Below are positions 6,333 through 11,255 of a stretch of 11,255 nucleotides of DNA, in pieces. Numbering within the stretch: position 1 is the stretch's first letter; each line of letters opens with the position of its first letter. Origin of the DNA: Patescibacteria group bacterium (lineage in GTDB: Bacteria; Patescibacteriota; Minisyncoccia; Phycocordibacterales; DATDWN01); the NCBI GenBank assembly GCA_030916785.1, contig JAUPVY010000010.1:1-11255 (forward strand). The letters run 5' to 3'. The notes beneath the pieces are model-generated. The model saw only the letters and a program-made list of their open reading frames with translations. It searched no databases and had not been told where the DNA came from. A program made the position numbers and the translations under genes.

Positions 6333-6440
6333 GGATTGGCGGTTTACGAGCGCACCAGCGCTTGTCGACAATCAGGCGCCTGGAATTTCTTCGTTTGTCG
6401 AAACGAAGAAATTCGGAGGAGAGATTCCAAGTCTCGCAGC
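6250..6440. repeat. 15-bp direct repeat of the tRNA-Gln 3' end (att-like)
   Basis: TCCAAGTCTCGCAGC occurs at 6250-6264 within the tRNA and again at 6426-6440; the second copy continues to CCA (6440-6442). The arrangement is that of an insertion at a tRNA 3' end with duplication of the target, but no integrase or other gene lies in the 176-bp repeat unit. Confidence 0.75.
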
Positions 6441-6442
6441 CA
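6293..6442 (+). other. Highly structured segment with a tRNA-like acceptor stem
   Basis: TGCGAGA (6293-6299), identical to the tRNA-Gln 5' acceptor strand, can pair with TCTCGCA (6432-6438), followed by G and CCA. Inside are hairpin GCAAATT/AATTTGC (6301-6317), a closing helix CTTGGA (6320-6325)/TCCAAG (6426-6431) with CTC/GAG extending it, an arm GATTG (6334-6338)/CAATC (6369-6373) topped by an 8-bp stem around loop ACCA (6346-6365), and a perfect 14-bp hairpin (6383-6396 with 6401-6414) around loop GTCG. There is no T-loop or anticodon arm, so it is not a tRNA or tmRNA. It could be a structured RNA cotranscribed with the tRNA or a small palindromic mobile element. Confidence 0.6.
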
Positions 6443-6480
6443 GTTTTAGATAGTTTCGGACTCCGAGGAACATAAAACAT

Positions 6481-6514
6481 TTAAAAGTTCAGCCGCATCA
6501 TTTCTGATGCGGCT
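6481..6514 (-). terminator. Intrinsic terminator overlapping the stop codon of the minus-strand gene
   Basis: AGCCGCATCA and TGATGCGGCT (6491-6500 and 6505-6514 on the plus strand) form a perfect 10-bp stem with a GAAA loop on the minus strand, followed by GAACTTTTAA. The TGA stop at 6498-6500 is part of the stem. Confidence 0.65.
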
Positions 6515-6800
6515 TGTCGTAACCATCTCGGCGATCTGATCGGATGAGGTCTCTCGTTGTCCTGTTGTTCCAGACGCCAGCGAGCTCGATGTGGGCAGTA
6601 ACCCACCCAATCCAGCGTCCAGCCTTGATGGCCTCATCAACAGAAGAGGTGTCCATCCTCTCAATTTCATCACACATCCAGAGAATGTAAGACGACGGAG
6701 CAACCTCCTTGTCTTTGAGCTCAGAATATTCCGCTCTGGTTTCTGGTTCCATACGTGCGATGGTAGCCCGTACCGTGGCGATTGTTTTTTTGTAGTACAA
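6498..6800 (-). CDS. Small conserved protein of unknown function
   Basis: This predicts a 100-residue soluble, charged protein with no signal peptide or membrane segment. Visible stretches are RATIARMEPETRAEY (11-25), SSYILWMCDEIERMD (36-50), DEAIKAGRWIGWV (55-67) and RDLIRSDRRDGYDKPH near the end. The style recalls short hypothetical proteins of Parcubacteria; I know no function. The frame is open to a TTG at 6833, but that codon lies upstream of the -10 box. The start that fits is TTG 6800, 7 nt after AAGGTGG (6808-6814), inside a leader of about 17 nt. The gene is about 51% G+C by hand count, richer than the AT-rich genes around it, and has its own consensus promoter and a terminator over its stop codon. 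It stands alone, between the tRNA-Gln element and the divergent RNA promoter. Confidence 0.8.
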   Translation of the reverse strand: MYYKKTIATVRATIARMEPETRAEYSELKDKEVAPSSYILWMCDEIERMDTSSVDEAIKAGRWIGWVTAHIELAGVWNNRTTRDLIRSDRRDGYDKPHQK

Positions 6801-6823
6801 CTCGGCACCACCTTTCTTTCTTT

Positions 6824-6852
6824 TGTATAACAATAAACAAGGTAAGTGTCAA
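6824..6852 (-). promoter_or_regulatory. Consensus promoter of the minus-strand gene
   Basis: On the minus strand, TTGACA (6852-6847), a 17-bp spacer and TATACA (6829-6824) preceded by TGT form a near-ideal sigma-70 promoter with an extended -10. The predicted start is near 6817, which rules out the more upstream TTG as translation start. It is divergent from the promoter at 6907-6935, with about 54 AT-rich bases between the two -35 boxes. Confidence 0.8.
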
Positions 6853-6906
6853 AATTAATTCAAATAATCAGTTTTAATTTTACTAGCTAAGTTCATTAAG
6901 AAATAC

Positions 6907-6935
6907 TTGACATATTTAATTAAAAGGTGTATACT
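6907..6935 (+). promoter_or_regulatory. Consensus promoter of the putative small RNA
   Basis: TTGACA (6907-6912), exactly 17 bp, and TATACT (6930-6935) form the best promoter in the window. The predicted start is about 6942. Confidence 0.82.
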
Positions 6936-6941
6936 AGTTAA

Positions 6942-7075
6942 AGAACTAATGGTGAGCACCGGCTCGGGGATGAGCCTTCCTGATTGGTGAAATCAGGCGT
7001 AAAAGGAGCCAACGGCTCCTCATTGGATACGTAAAGTCCAATCAACCAAAACCTGCCTAACCGCAGGTGTTTTTT
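6942..7075 (+). ncRNA. Putative small RNA of four tandem hairpins plus terminator, family unknown
   Basis: Between a consensus promoter and an intrinsic terminator lie four hairpins in a row: GGCTC-GGGGAT-GAGCC (6961-6976), CCTGATT-GGTGA-AATCAGG (6979-6997), AGGAGCC-AAC-GGCTCCT (7004-7020) and ATTGGA..TCCAAT (7022-7042). No convincing reading frame is present; ATG 6949 would give only a 13-residue peptide ending in TGA at 6988-6990. I looked for SRP RNA, 6S RNA, tmRNA and common riboswitch cores and did not recognise any. The terminator and a separate promoter for the downstream methyltransferase argue for an independent RNA over a riboswitch. The transcription start is inferred from the promoter. 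Confidence 0.65.
7051..7075 (+). terminator. Intrinsic terminator of the small RNA
   Basis: ACCTGC (7051-7056) and GCAGGT (7063-7068) with loop CTAACC are followed by G and six T residues. Confidence 0.85.
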
Positions 7076-7116
7076 ATACAAAAATTTATGATTACGCAAC
7101 AACAATCTTATAAGTT

Positions 7117-7125
7117 TGGTATAAT
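7117..7125 (+). promoter_or_regulatory. Extended -10 promoter of the methyltransferase gene (leaderless)
   Basis: TGG plus TATAAT (7120-7125), a perfect -10 hexamer, lies 6 nt before the ATG at 7132. No -35 box is recognisable at 17 bp. Confidence 0.65.
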
Positions 7126-7131
7126 AAACAA

Positions 7132-7728
7132 ATGGAAAAAATGCCACCAGTTGAGATGATTGATAATGACGAAAAAGAAGAAAAAGCTTTTCATGATTAT
7201 ATGAAAGATTTTTCTTTAAATGAGGAAGATTTACGGAAACCCCTACTCGATGTCGGTGCTGGATCTGGAAATTTCATTAAGTATGTAAGAAATAAATTTG
7301 GTAATAGCAATGCGTATGGGGTTGAAAAAGAAAAGTTTAGATTGGGTGATGACTCTGATGGTATGGTAGTTGCCGATGGTTTTGATTTACCTTTTGCTGA
7401 TAATACTTTCGAAATAGTGGTTTCCAGAAATTTTCTCCCGATGTTTACTGACGACATTGGAGAAAGTAGAGCAATAATAAACGAACTAATTAGAGTGACT
7501 AAAGCAGGAGGGAAGATAATAGGTAATATATCTACCCCAAAAATAGAAATAGAGGAATCGAAAGAAGAGATCTATAATGGTAGTTCATCGTTTGATAAAT
7601 TTTTTAAAGAAAGACACGATGGTGCCGTAAAAATTCAGTCTTTTTTAGAAGAATTAAAAAATGATGGATATGTTGTAGATCAAAAAGAATATGATCATAA
7701 GGCGATAGTTACCATACATAAACCGTAA
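7132..7728 (+). CDS. Class I SAM-dependent methyltransferase, substrate unknown
   Basis: A 198-residue soluble protein with the Rossmann-type methyltransferase core of the Methyltransf_11/25 kind. Motif I is LLDVGAGSGN (38-47), the acidic residue after strand 2 is in GVEKE (E65), followed by ADGFDLPFADNTFEIVV (81-97) and the post-core segment RVTKAGGKIIGNIS (121-134). The N-terminal 37 residues are acidic and may cover the substrate. The C-terminus is charged, with no extra domain. No pathway partner is adjacent, so the methyl acceptor (small molecule, lipid or protein) cannot be named. ATG 7132 is chosen over ATG 7141 because it sits 6 nt after a perfect -10 box, the same leaderless spacing as other genes here. 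It is AT-rich like the core genes. Confidence 0.85.
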   Translation: MEKMPPVEMIDNDEKEEKAFHDYMKDFSLNEEDLRKPLLDVGAGSGNFIKYVRNKFGNSNAYGVEKEKFRLGDDSDGMVVADGFDLPFADNTFEIVVSRNFLPMFTDDIGESRAIINELIRVTKAGGKIIGNISTPKIEIEESKEEIYNGSSSFDKFFKERHDGAVKIQSFLEELKNDGYVVDQKEYDHKAIVTIHKP

Positions 7729-7781
7729 CTCAATTTACAATAATTACGTTTAGTTATTATAGTTTCTTTAGAAACAAAAAT

Positions 7782-7790
7782 TGTTATAAT
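7782..7790 (+). promoter_or_regulatory. Extended -10 promoter upstream of the three-TM protein gene
   Basis: TGT plus TATAAT (7785-7790). Unlike the leaderless genes, it leaves a leader of roughly 30 nt before ATG 7828. GTG 7797 in that leader leads to an early TAA and is not a start. A small GTTTC-TTTA-GAAAC hairpin (7762-7775) lies just upstream. Confidence 0.5.
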
Positions 7791-7827
7791 AGTCTGGTGT
7801 TAGTTTTATCAATTTAACCCAAAAGAC

Positions 7828-8334
7828 ATGACGAAAAATCCAATCATAAATGCGTTTTCAGCCACAATTTATATTGTAGTGGTGGTGTCTTTATTATTTT
7901 ACTTTTCAACTTTCGAGGGCATGGATAATACCATATTGATTCCTATAACTATCCTGTCTCTCTTTGTTTTATCAGCAGCTGTTATGGGTTACATATTTGT
8001 TTATAATCCTCTCCAGCTTTTTCTAGAAGGAAAGAAGGAAGAAGCGGTTGGTCTTTTCTTGAAAACCGTTGGGACTTTTGCTCTTATAACCGCTATTATT
8101 TTTGGAGTAACTTTGGGTATTTTTATGACTAAATCGGAAGATACTTTGGAACCTATCCCAATGCAAGGAAAACTTAATATTGAAGTTGTCTGCCAGAGTG
8201 CGCTTTCGTATATGACTTTTCCTGATGGAGCCAGTGCTGATAAATTTGTAGAAGATTGTAAAGAAGGAAAATATCCAGAAGTGATAGAGAGATACAAAAC
8301 GGATATGGGTTTAGGTGATGGGGCAGAGATTTAG
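7828..8334 (+). CDS. Three-TM membrane protein with small C-terminal domain, function unknown
   Basis: The 168-residue product has hydrophobic segments at about 10-28, 35-60 and 78-100, so it should sit in the cytoplasmic membrane. Between TM2 and TM3 is a short polar loop, LEGKKEEAV. After TM3 comes an acidic linker and a ~55-residue domain with two cysteines (C122, C144) in CQSALSYMTFPDGASADKF and the following helix, ending in GDGAEI. The C-terminal segment looks like a small independent helical module joined to the membrane part. I do not recognise a characterised family. No Shine-Dalgarno site stands out before ATG 7828. The gene ends in TAG and stands alone between two promoter-bearing genes. 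Confidence 0.75.
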   Translation: MTKNPIINAFSATIYIVVVVSLLFYFSTFEGMDNTILIPITILSLFVLSAAVMGYIFVYNPLQLFLEGKKEEAVGLFLKTVGTFALITAIIFGVTLGIFMTKSEDTLEPIPMQGKLNIEVVCQSALSYMTFPDGASADKFVEDCKEGKYPEVIERYKTDMGLGDGAEI

Positions 8335-8344
8335 AACAATCTCA

Positions 8345-8373
8345 TTGCCGATAAGTCAAAAATAAGGTATAAA
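8345..8373 (+). promoter_or_regulatory. Promoter of the small basic-protein gene
   Basis: TTGCCG (8345-8350), exactly 17 bp, and TATAAA (8368-8373) predict a start near 8380 and a leader of about 17 nt that carries the Shine-Dalgarno site. Confidence 0.65.
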
Positions 8374-8380
8374 AAGGATA

Positions 8381-8390
8381 GAAGGAGAGG
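8381..8390 (+). promoter_or_regulatory. Strong Shine-Dalgarno site
   Basis: GAAGGAGAGG, with GGAG ending 9 nt before ATG 8397, fixes the start. It stands out because most genes in this window have no such site. Confidence 0.75.
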
Positions 8391-8396
8391 TGTCTC

Positions 8397-8591
8397 ATGG
8401 CTCATTCAGCGATCCCGCATAGCGGGCAACGTTACGGGACGGCTCGGAAGCGCGGTATCACAGGAGAGATGCTCAAACTCCTGAAGATGAGTGCTACCCG
8501 GCGTAGCTCGGGTGCATCGGAGGATGGACAGAGAGCGATCAACGAGAAGATTGCTCTTGAGAACCGAAAACATCAGGATGGTCTACGATGA
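8397..8591 (+). CDS. Small basic protein of unknown function
   Basis: This encodes 64 residues, rich in Arg, Lys, Gly and Ser at the N-terminus (SGQRYGTARKRGITGE, 9-24) and helical and charged in the C-terminal half (DGQRAINEKIALENRKHQ, 43-60). There is no membrane segment, signal peptide or cysteine. I do not recognise it. The coding case rests on the strong Shine-Dalgarno site, a well-spaced promoter and a terminator beginning 11 nt after the TGA, which together make a complete monocistronic unit. The gene is about 55% G+C by hand count, far above the flanking genes, so strong selection on a well-expressed gene or acquisition are both possible. A structured RNA with an incidental frame is the main alternative. 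Confidence 0.65.
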   Translation: MAHSAIPHSGQRYGTARKRGITGEMLKLLKMSATRRSSGASEDGQRAINEKIALENRKHQDGLR

Positions 8592-8602
8592 TCAACCGCG
8601 CC

Positions 8603-8656
8603 AACTGCTCGGGGAGACTGCCCAAAAGGCTGTACTTCCCGAGCGGTTTTGTTTTT
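8603..8656 (+). terminator. Strong intrinsic terminator
   Basis: GCTCGGG (8607-8613) pairs with CCCGAGC (8638-8644). The stem extends outward to about 8603/8648 and inward through GAG/CTT, AC/GT and GCC/GGC to a CAAAA loop, with one bulge and one mismatch. It is followed by TTTTGTTTTT (8647-8656). Confidence 0.9.
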
Positions 8657-8681
8657 ATAAATTAGTGTAGAAGTTTAATTC

Positions 8682-8690
8682 TGATATACT
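8682..8690 (+). promoter_or_regulatory. Extended -10 promoter of the phosphoesterase gene (leaderless)
   Basis: TGA plus TATACT (8685-8690) ends 6 nt before ATG 8697, the same element and spacing class as at pyrD. Confidence 0.65.
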
Positions 8691-8696
8691 AAGATT

Positions 8697-9809
8697 ATGT
8701 TTAAACTTTCTTTTTTGCCAATAATAGCTCTTGTACTTTTTGTTTTATGGTTGTCTAATGTTGCAGTTTCTAGGTCTATTGCTTCTTTGTTTGGAAATAC
8801 TTCTCGTACAATATCCTTTTTTATAAACTTTGGTCCATTACTTTTGACTTGTAGTTTTATTGTAGCTCTTTTTGTGGGGGCAAAATACTATAATTTATTT
8901 ACTCGTGTTTTGTATTCTGTCTCAGCTTCTTGGATGGGTATTTTCTTTTATTTGTTACTAGCTTCAACTGTTTATGGTTTAGTTATGCTTTTGGTGAGGT
9001 TTGCAGGTTCTGGAGCATCTTTAAGATGGTTTGGGATCTTGCTCTTTGTTGTGGCTCTGGTTGTTGGGGTTTACGGACTTTTTCATGCTAGAAAGATAGT
9101 TGTCAAAGAAGTTGATATAAAATTACAACAATTACCTGAAGCATGGAGCGGTAGAATGGTTGTTTTTGTGAGTGATTTACATTTGGGTCAGGTATATGGC
9201 GAAAGTTTTTCACGTAAAGTAGTAGACAAAATTAAATCGTTGAATCCAGATATGGTTTTTATAGGAGGCGATTTGTATGATGGTTTTCCTACAAATATCA
9301 AAAAGGCCACAAAACCTTTTAGTGACCTTCGTCCTAATTTAGGTGTTTATTTTATTACAGGAAATCATGAGGAATTTCGGGACAACAAACCTTTTATTGA
9401 TGCTGTCAAAGAAGTGGGTATGAGGGTTCTCAACAACGAAATGGTAGAAGTAGAGGGTGTGCAGATAATTGGCGTGGATTATTTGGATACTAGAGATAAA
9501 GAAAAATTTGCAGAGATTATCTCTAGTATGGATTTAGATAAAAATAAACCATCAATTTTATTAAAACATGAGCCAAAGGACATAGATGTGGCTTCTGCGG
9601 AGAAAATATCTTTACAATTGTCCGGGCATACTCACAGAGCACAGGTATGGCCACTAGGTTATCTACCAAAAAAAGTTTATAAAGGGTTTGACTATGACTT
9701 AAAGACTATGGGTGAGACTCAAGTATTCACATCAAGTGGTGTGGGCACTTGGGGTCCACCTATGCGTGTGGGGACAGACGCCGAGATTGTTTTTATAAAA
9801 TTTAAATGA
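8697..9809 (+). CDS. Membrane-anchored calcineurin-like metallophosphoesterase
   Basis: The 370-residue product has four N-terminal membrane helices (about 4-22, 40-62, 72-100, 110-130) followed by a complete metallophosphoesterase domain. Metal-ligand motifs are SDLHLG (D160, H162), GGDLYD (D192), GNHE (N223, H224), KHEP (H291) and GHTHRAQVWP (H311, H313); the end has GVGTWGPPMRVG (348-359). This is the YkuE/YaeI-like arrangement seen in many bacteria, a dinuclear-metal hydrolase of phosphoesters, with proposed roles on envelope substrates. All ligands are present, so it should be active. The side of the membrane and the substrate cannot be read from sequence. The next gene follows after 22 nt with no clear promoter, so the two may be cotranscribed. 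Confidence 0.9.
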   Translation: MFKLSFLPIIALVLFVLWLSNVAVSRSIASLFGNTSRTISFFINFGPLLLTCSFIVALFVGAKYYNLFTRVLYSVSASWMGIFFYLLLASTVYGLVMLLVRFAGSGASLRWFGILLFVVALVVGVYGLFHARKIVVKEVDIKLQQLPEAWSGRMVVFVSDLHLGQVYGESFSRKVVDKIKSLNPDMVFIGGDLYDGFPTNIKKATKPFSDLRPNLGVYFITGNHEEFRDNKPFIDAVKEVGMRVLNNEMVEVEGVQIIGVDYLDTRDKEKFAEIISSMDLDKNKPSILLKHEPKDIDVASAEKISLQLSGHTHRAQVWPLGYLPKKVYKGFDYDLKTMGETQVFTSSGVGTWGPPMRVGTDAEIVFIKFK

Positions 9810-9831
9810 AGTTAATAAATAAAATAATAAT

Positions 9832-10215
9832 ATGAAGATAAAATGGAAAGAAGTAACCAGATTTTCTCAAGCCGTAGCGGTTGTTCTTTTTGTTGTCGTG
9901 TTTTTTCTAGGTTTTAGTCTTGGAAGGGGGTTTGAAAATAATTTTATTTTGGGCGCGCCATCAAATAGTGCAGAATTTACTTGCGCAGATGAAAAAGTAA
10001 TAAATGTTGATTTTTATGAAAATTTTGTTCGTCTTGAAATGAGGGTTTGGGAAAAAGTGTACTTGCCCCAAACAATATCAGCTTCTGGTGCGCGATATGC
10101 AAACAGAGAGGAGACTGTTGTTTTTTGGAACAAAGGAAACACGGCTTTTGTTACAGAGGGTGGCCCTGACAACATAACCTACAAAGATTGCATTGTTTCT
10201 TCTCAAACTAACTAG
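9832..10215 (+). CDS. MliC/PliC-type C-type lysozyme inhibitor with N-terminal membrane anchor
   Basis: This 127-residue protein has a membrane segment at about 13-31 and no lipobox, so it is probably anchored by an uncleaved helix with the domain outside. The domain begins FTCADEK (49-55) and ends YKDC (117-120); C51 and C120 could form the family disulfide. The two signature motifs of MliC proteins are clear: SASGARY (83-89) and the Tyr-to-FWNKG stretch (89-102), the loops that in characterised MliC proteins insert into the lysozyme active site. In known bacteria MliC protects the cell wall from C-type lysozyme, usually as a periplasmic lipoprotein. Here the anchor differs. It may protect against host or neighbour wall hydrolases; that part is inference. 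It lies between the phosphoesterase and another membrane-anchored surface protein. Confidence 0.88.
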   Translation: MKIKWKEVTRFSQAVAVVLFVVVFFLGFSLGRGFENNFILGAPSNSAEFTCADEKVINVDFYENFVRLEMRVWEKVYLPQTISASGARYANREETVVFWNKGNTAFVTEGGPDNITYKDCIVSSQTN

Positions 10216-10233
10216 TCTCATTAATTGTCTTTG

Positions 10234-10242
10234 TGTTACAAT
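10234..10242 (+). promoter_or_regulatory. Extended -10 promoter of the last gene (leaderless)
   Basis: TGT plus TACAAT (10237-10242) ends 8 nt before ATG 10251. It overlaps the in-frame GTG at 10233, which therefore cannot be the start of this transcript. Confidence 0.55.
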
Positions 10243-10250
10243 TAAAACAA

Positions 10251-11240
10251 ATGAAACAATCACAAAGAGGTTTTATAGCCTACGCAGTGATGATAGCTAT
10301 TGGGATAGTTTTGGTGGGAGGTGGTTTTTACTATTACTTAAAAGGAGGAAGCGGTCTTTCAAGTGATAGACAGGAAGCTCTGGCCAGACTCGATACTGAA
10401 AGCAATACTCTTTACAACATGAAAGCTAGATATAAAGCAGAGAGGGAAATAATAAGTAAAGTTAAAGATCAATATTCTAGTGTGACCAGAAATGTTCTTT
10501 CTAAAACCGATGTATTTTTTCTAAACCCAAACTCAGATAATCCACAAATTAAGATAAAGACCGACAAAGCAACTCAGGATAAAATAAACAGCAAGAGACT
10601 ACAAATAACACGAATGCTCAGAGATTGGCAGATCAAAAACGAGATTATAGATTCTGATTCATTGTATGAAGATTTATTGCCAACAATAAATGATTTAGTC
10701 AAAAGTGCTGAGCAGGATATGGCTTATGTAAAACAGTACATGAAAGAGCTAGAAGCTATCATAGCAGGTCTTTCACCGGCAAACTCCAATCTTACGCAAA
10801 GTCAGATAGATTCATATGAAAATATTATTGAGGACAGTACGGCTTATATAGAGGAGTCAGTTGTGGTTATTAATCAAATACAAGCAGAAATTCCAGTGCT
10901 GATTATTCCTACTATTGTGACTACAACAGGAACGTCAACTACAGCAACATCAACTACCGGTGGATCTGGATCATCAACCCCTGTCATACCTCCTATTGTG
11001 ACTTTGACAGATATAAAAGAGCAGGAACAGATAGTTGCTGAAGCAGAGGCTGTAGTTAATCCACCTACCACAAGTCCAGCAACTACTACACCTCCAGTTT
11101 ATGATGCACCTACTCAAATCATATGGGTTCCTACTATTATCTATTATTTACCTCCTACTAACATCGACTATACTGGTTGGCCAGATATGACGAGAGACAC
11201 AGTATCTAATAAACCCTTATTGCTCCAGGGATCAGACTAA
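10251..11240 (+). CDS. Membrane-anchored coiled-coil protein with Thr/Ser/Pro-rich segment, function unknown
   Basis: Of 329 residues, the first nine (MKQSQRGFI) lead into a membrane helix (8-30) ending in a glycine and tyrosine cluster. The RGF junction recalls a type IV prepilin cleavage site, but the glutamate expected five residues after the cleavage point is absent, so I do not call it a pilin. Residues about 40-80 and 105-215 are charged and mostly helical with coiled-coil character. Low-complexity Thr/Ser/Gly stretches follow (222-243 and 270-281), then a Pro, Tyr and Trp-containing tail (289-310). The layout suggests a surface stalk whose far end lies outside the cell. ATG 10251 is preferred over GTG 10233, which overlaps the -10 box. 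The gene ends in TAA, and only 15 bases follow to the window end. Confidence 0.8.
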   Translation: MKQSQRGFIAYAVMIAIGIVLVGGGFYYYLKGGSGLSSDRQEALARLDTESNTLYNMKARYKAEREIISKVKDQYSSVTRNVLSKTDVFFLNPNSDNPQIKIKTDKATQDKINSKRLQITRMLRDWQIKNEIIDSDSLYEDLLPTINDLVKSAEQDMAYVKQYMKELEAIIAGLSPANSNLTQSQIDSYENIIEDSTAYIEESVVVINQIQAEIPVLIIPTIVTTTGTSTTATSTTGGSGSSTPVIPPIVTLTDIKEQEQIVAEAEAVVNPPTTSPATTTPPVYDAPTQIIWVPTIIYYLPPTNIDYTGWPDMTRDTVSNKPLLLQGSD

Positions 11241-11255
11241 ATCAATTACGGTTTC

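Noticed and set aside
6293..6442. tmRNA or a second tRNA-Gln gene
   Set aside because: There is an acceptor-like stem with CCA, but no T arm, no anticodon arm and no tag-peptide frame.
6235..6480. Minus-strand 81-codon frame ending in LGLEPR
   Set aside because: It reads across the tRNA-Gln T arm and the hairpin element; the LGLEPR ending is the usual artefact of translating the reverse of a tRNA T arm.
6801..6833. Upstream TTG start (6833) for the minus-strand gene
   Set aside because: It lies upstream of the -10 box; TTG 6800 has a Shine-Dalgarno site and falls inside the predicted transcript.
6949..6990. 13-residue leader peptide in the small RNA
   Set aside because: The ATG is near the predicted transcript start, but the frame covers the first hairpin and into the second, has no Shine-Dalgarno site, and shows no codon run typical of attenuation.
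6942..7075. SAM or other riboswitch for the methyltransferase
   Set aside because: No known riboswitch core is recognisable, the segment ends in a full terminator, and the methyltransferase has its own -10 box right before its ATG.
6938..7147. Minus-strand 69-codon frame
   Set aside because: It runs antisense through the small RNA hairpins, terminator and the methyltransferase promoter, with no promoter or ribosome binding site of its own.
10233..10250. GTG start at 10233 for the last gene
   Set aside because: The codon overlaps the extended -10 element; ATG 10251 fits the leaderless spacing seen at other genes.

Overview
The window most likely comes from a member of the Candidate Phyla Radiation (Patescibacteria, probably Parcubacteria-like). 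This is an inference. It rests on low G+C protein genes, a shortened release factor 2, a divergent CTP synthase N-terminus, several small membrane proteins without recognisable homologues, and many genes whose -10 box lies 6-9 nt before the start codon (leaderless mRNAs). UGA, UAA and UAG are all used as stops and an RF2 gene is present, so the standard bacterial code applies.

Left part (1-2701): the 3' end of an unrecognised conserved gene, then a compact nested inverted-repeat element (371-496), then pyrD. Its class-2-like dihydroorotate dehydrogenase has a cysteine at the catalytic position. Two threonine tRNA genes (GGT, CGT) and prfB follow almost without spacers; prfB begins one base after the second tRNA.

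Middle (2719-6442): ftsE-ftsX, the ABC-type cell-division module that often follows prfB in bacteria. A long hairpin follows whose 3' arm runs into the pyrG start codon. After pyrG comes tRNA-Gln(CTG). Its 3' end is followed by an inverted copy and then a direct copy of the tRNA 3' end, with several perfect hairpins between. This is the least explained sequence in the window.

Right part (6480-11255): a small minus-strand gene with its own promoter, Shine-Dalgarno site and terminator; a divergent consensus promoter driving a putative ~134-nt RNA of four hairpins plus an intrinsic terminator; a SAM-dependent methyltransferase; a three-TM membrane protein; another small G+C-rich gene with promoter, Shine-Dalgarno site and terminator; a membrane-anchored metallophosphoesterase; an MliC-type lysozyme inhibitor with a membrane anchor; and a membrane-anchored coiled-coil protein with a Thr/Ser/Pro-rich segment.

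Functional themes are pyrimidine synthesis (PyrD, PyrG), translation (RF2, three tRNAs), division and envelope (FtsEX), and cell-surface proteins. The strongest leads are the tRNA-Gln flanking element, the tRNA-to-prfB junction, the unusual elbow bases of tRNA-Thr(GGT), the two hairpin elements at 371-496 and 4398-4501, and the unassigned RNA at 6942-7075.
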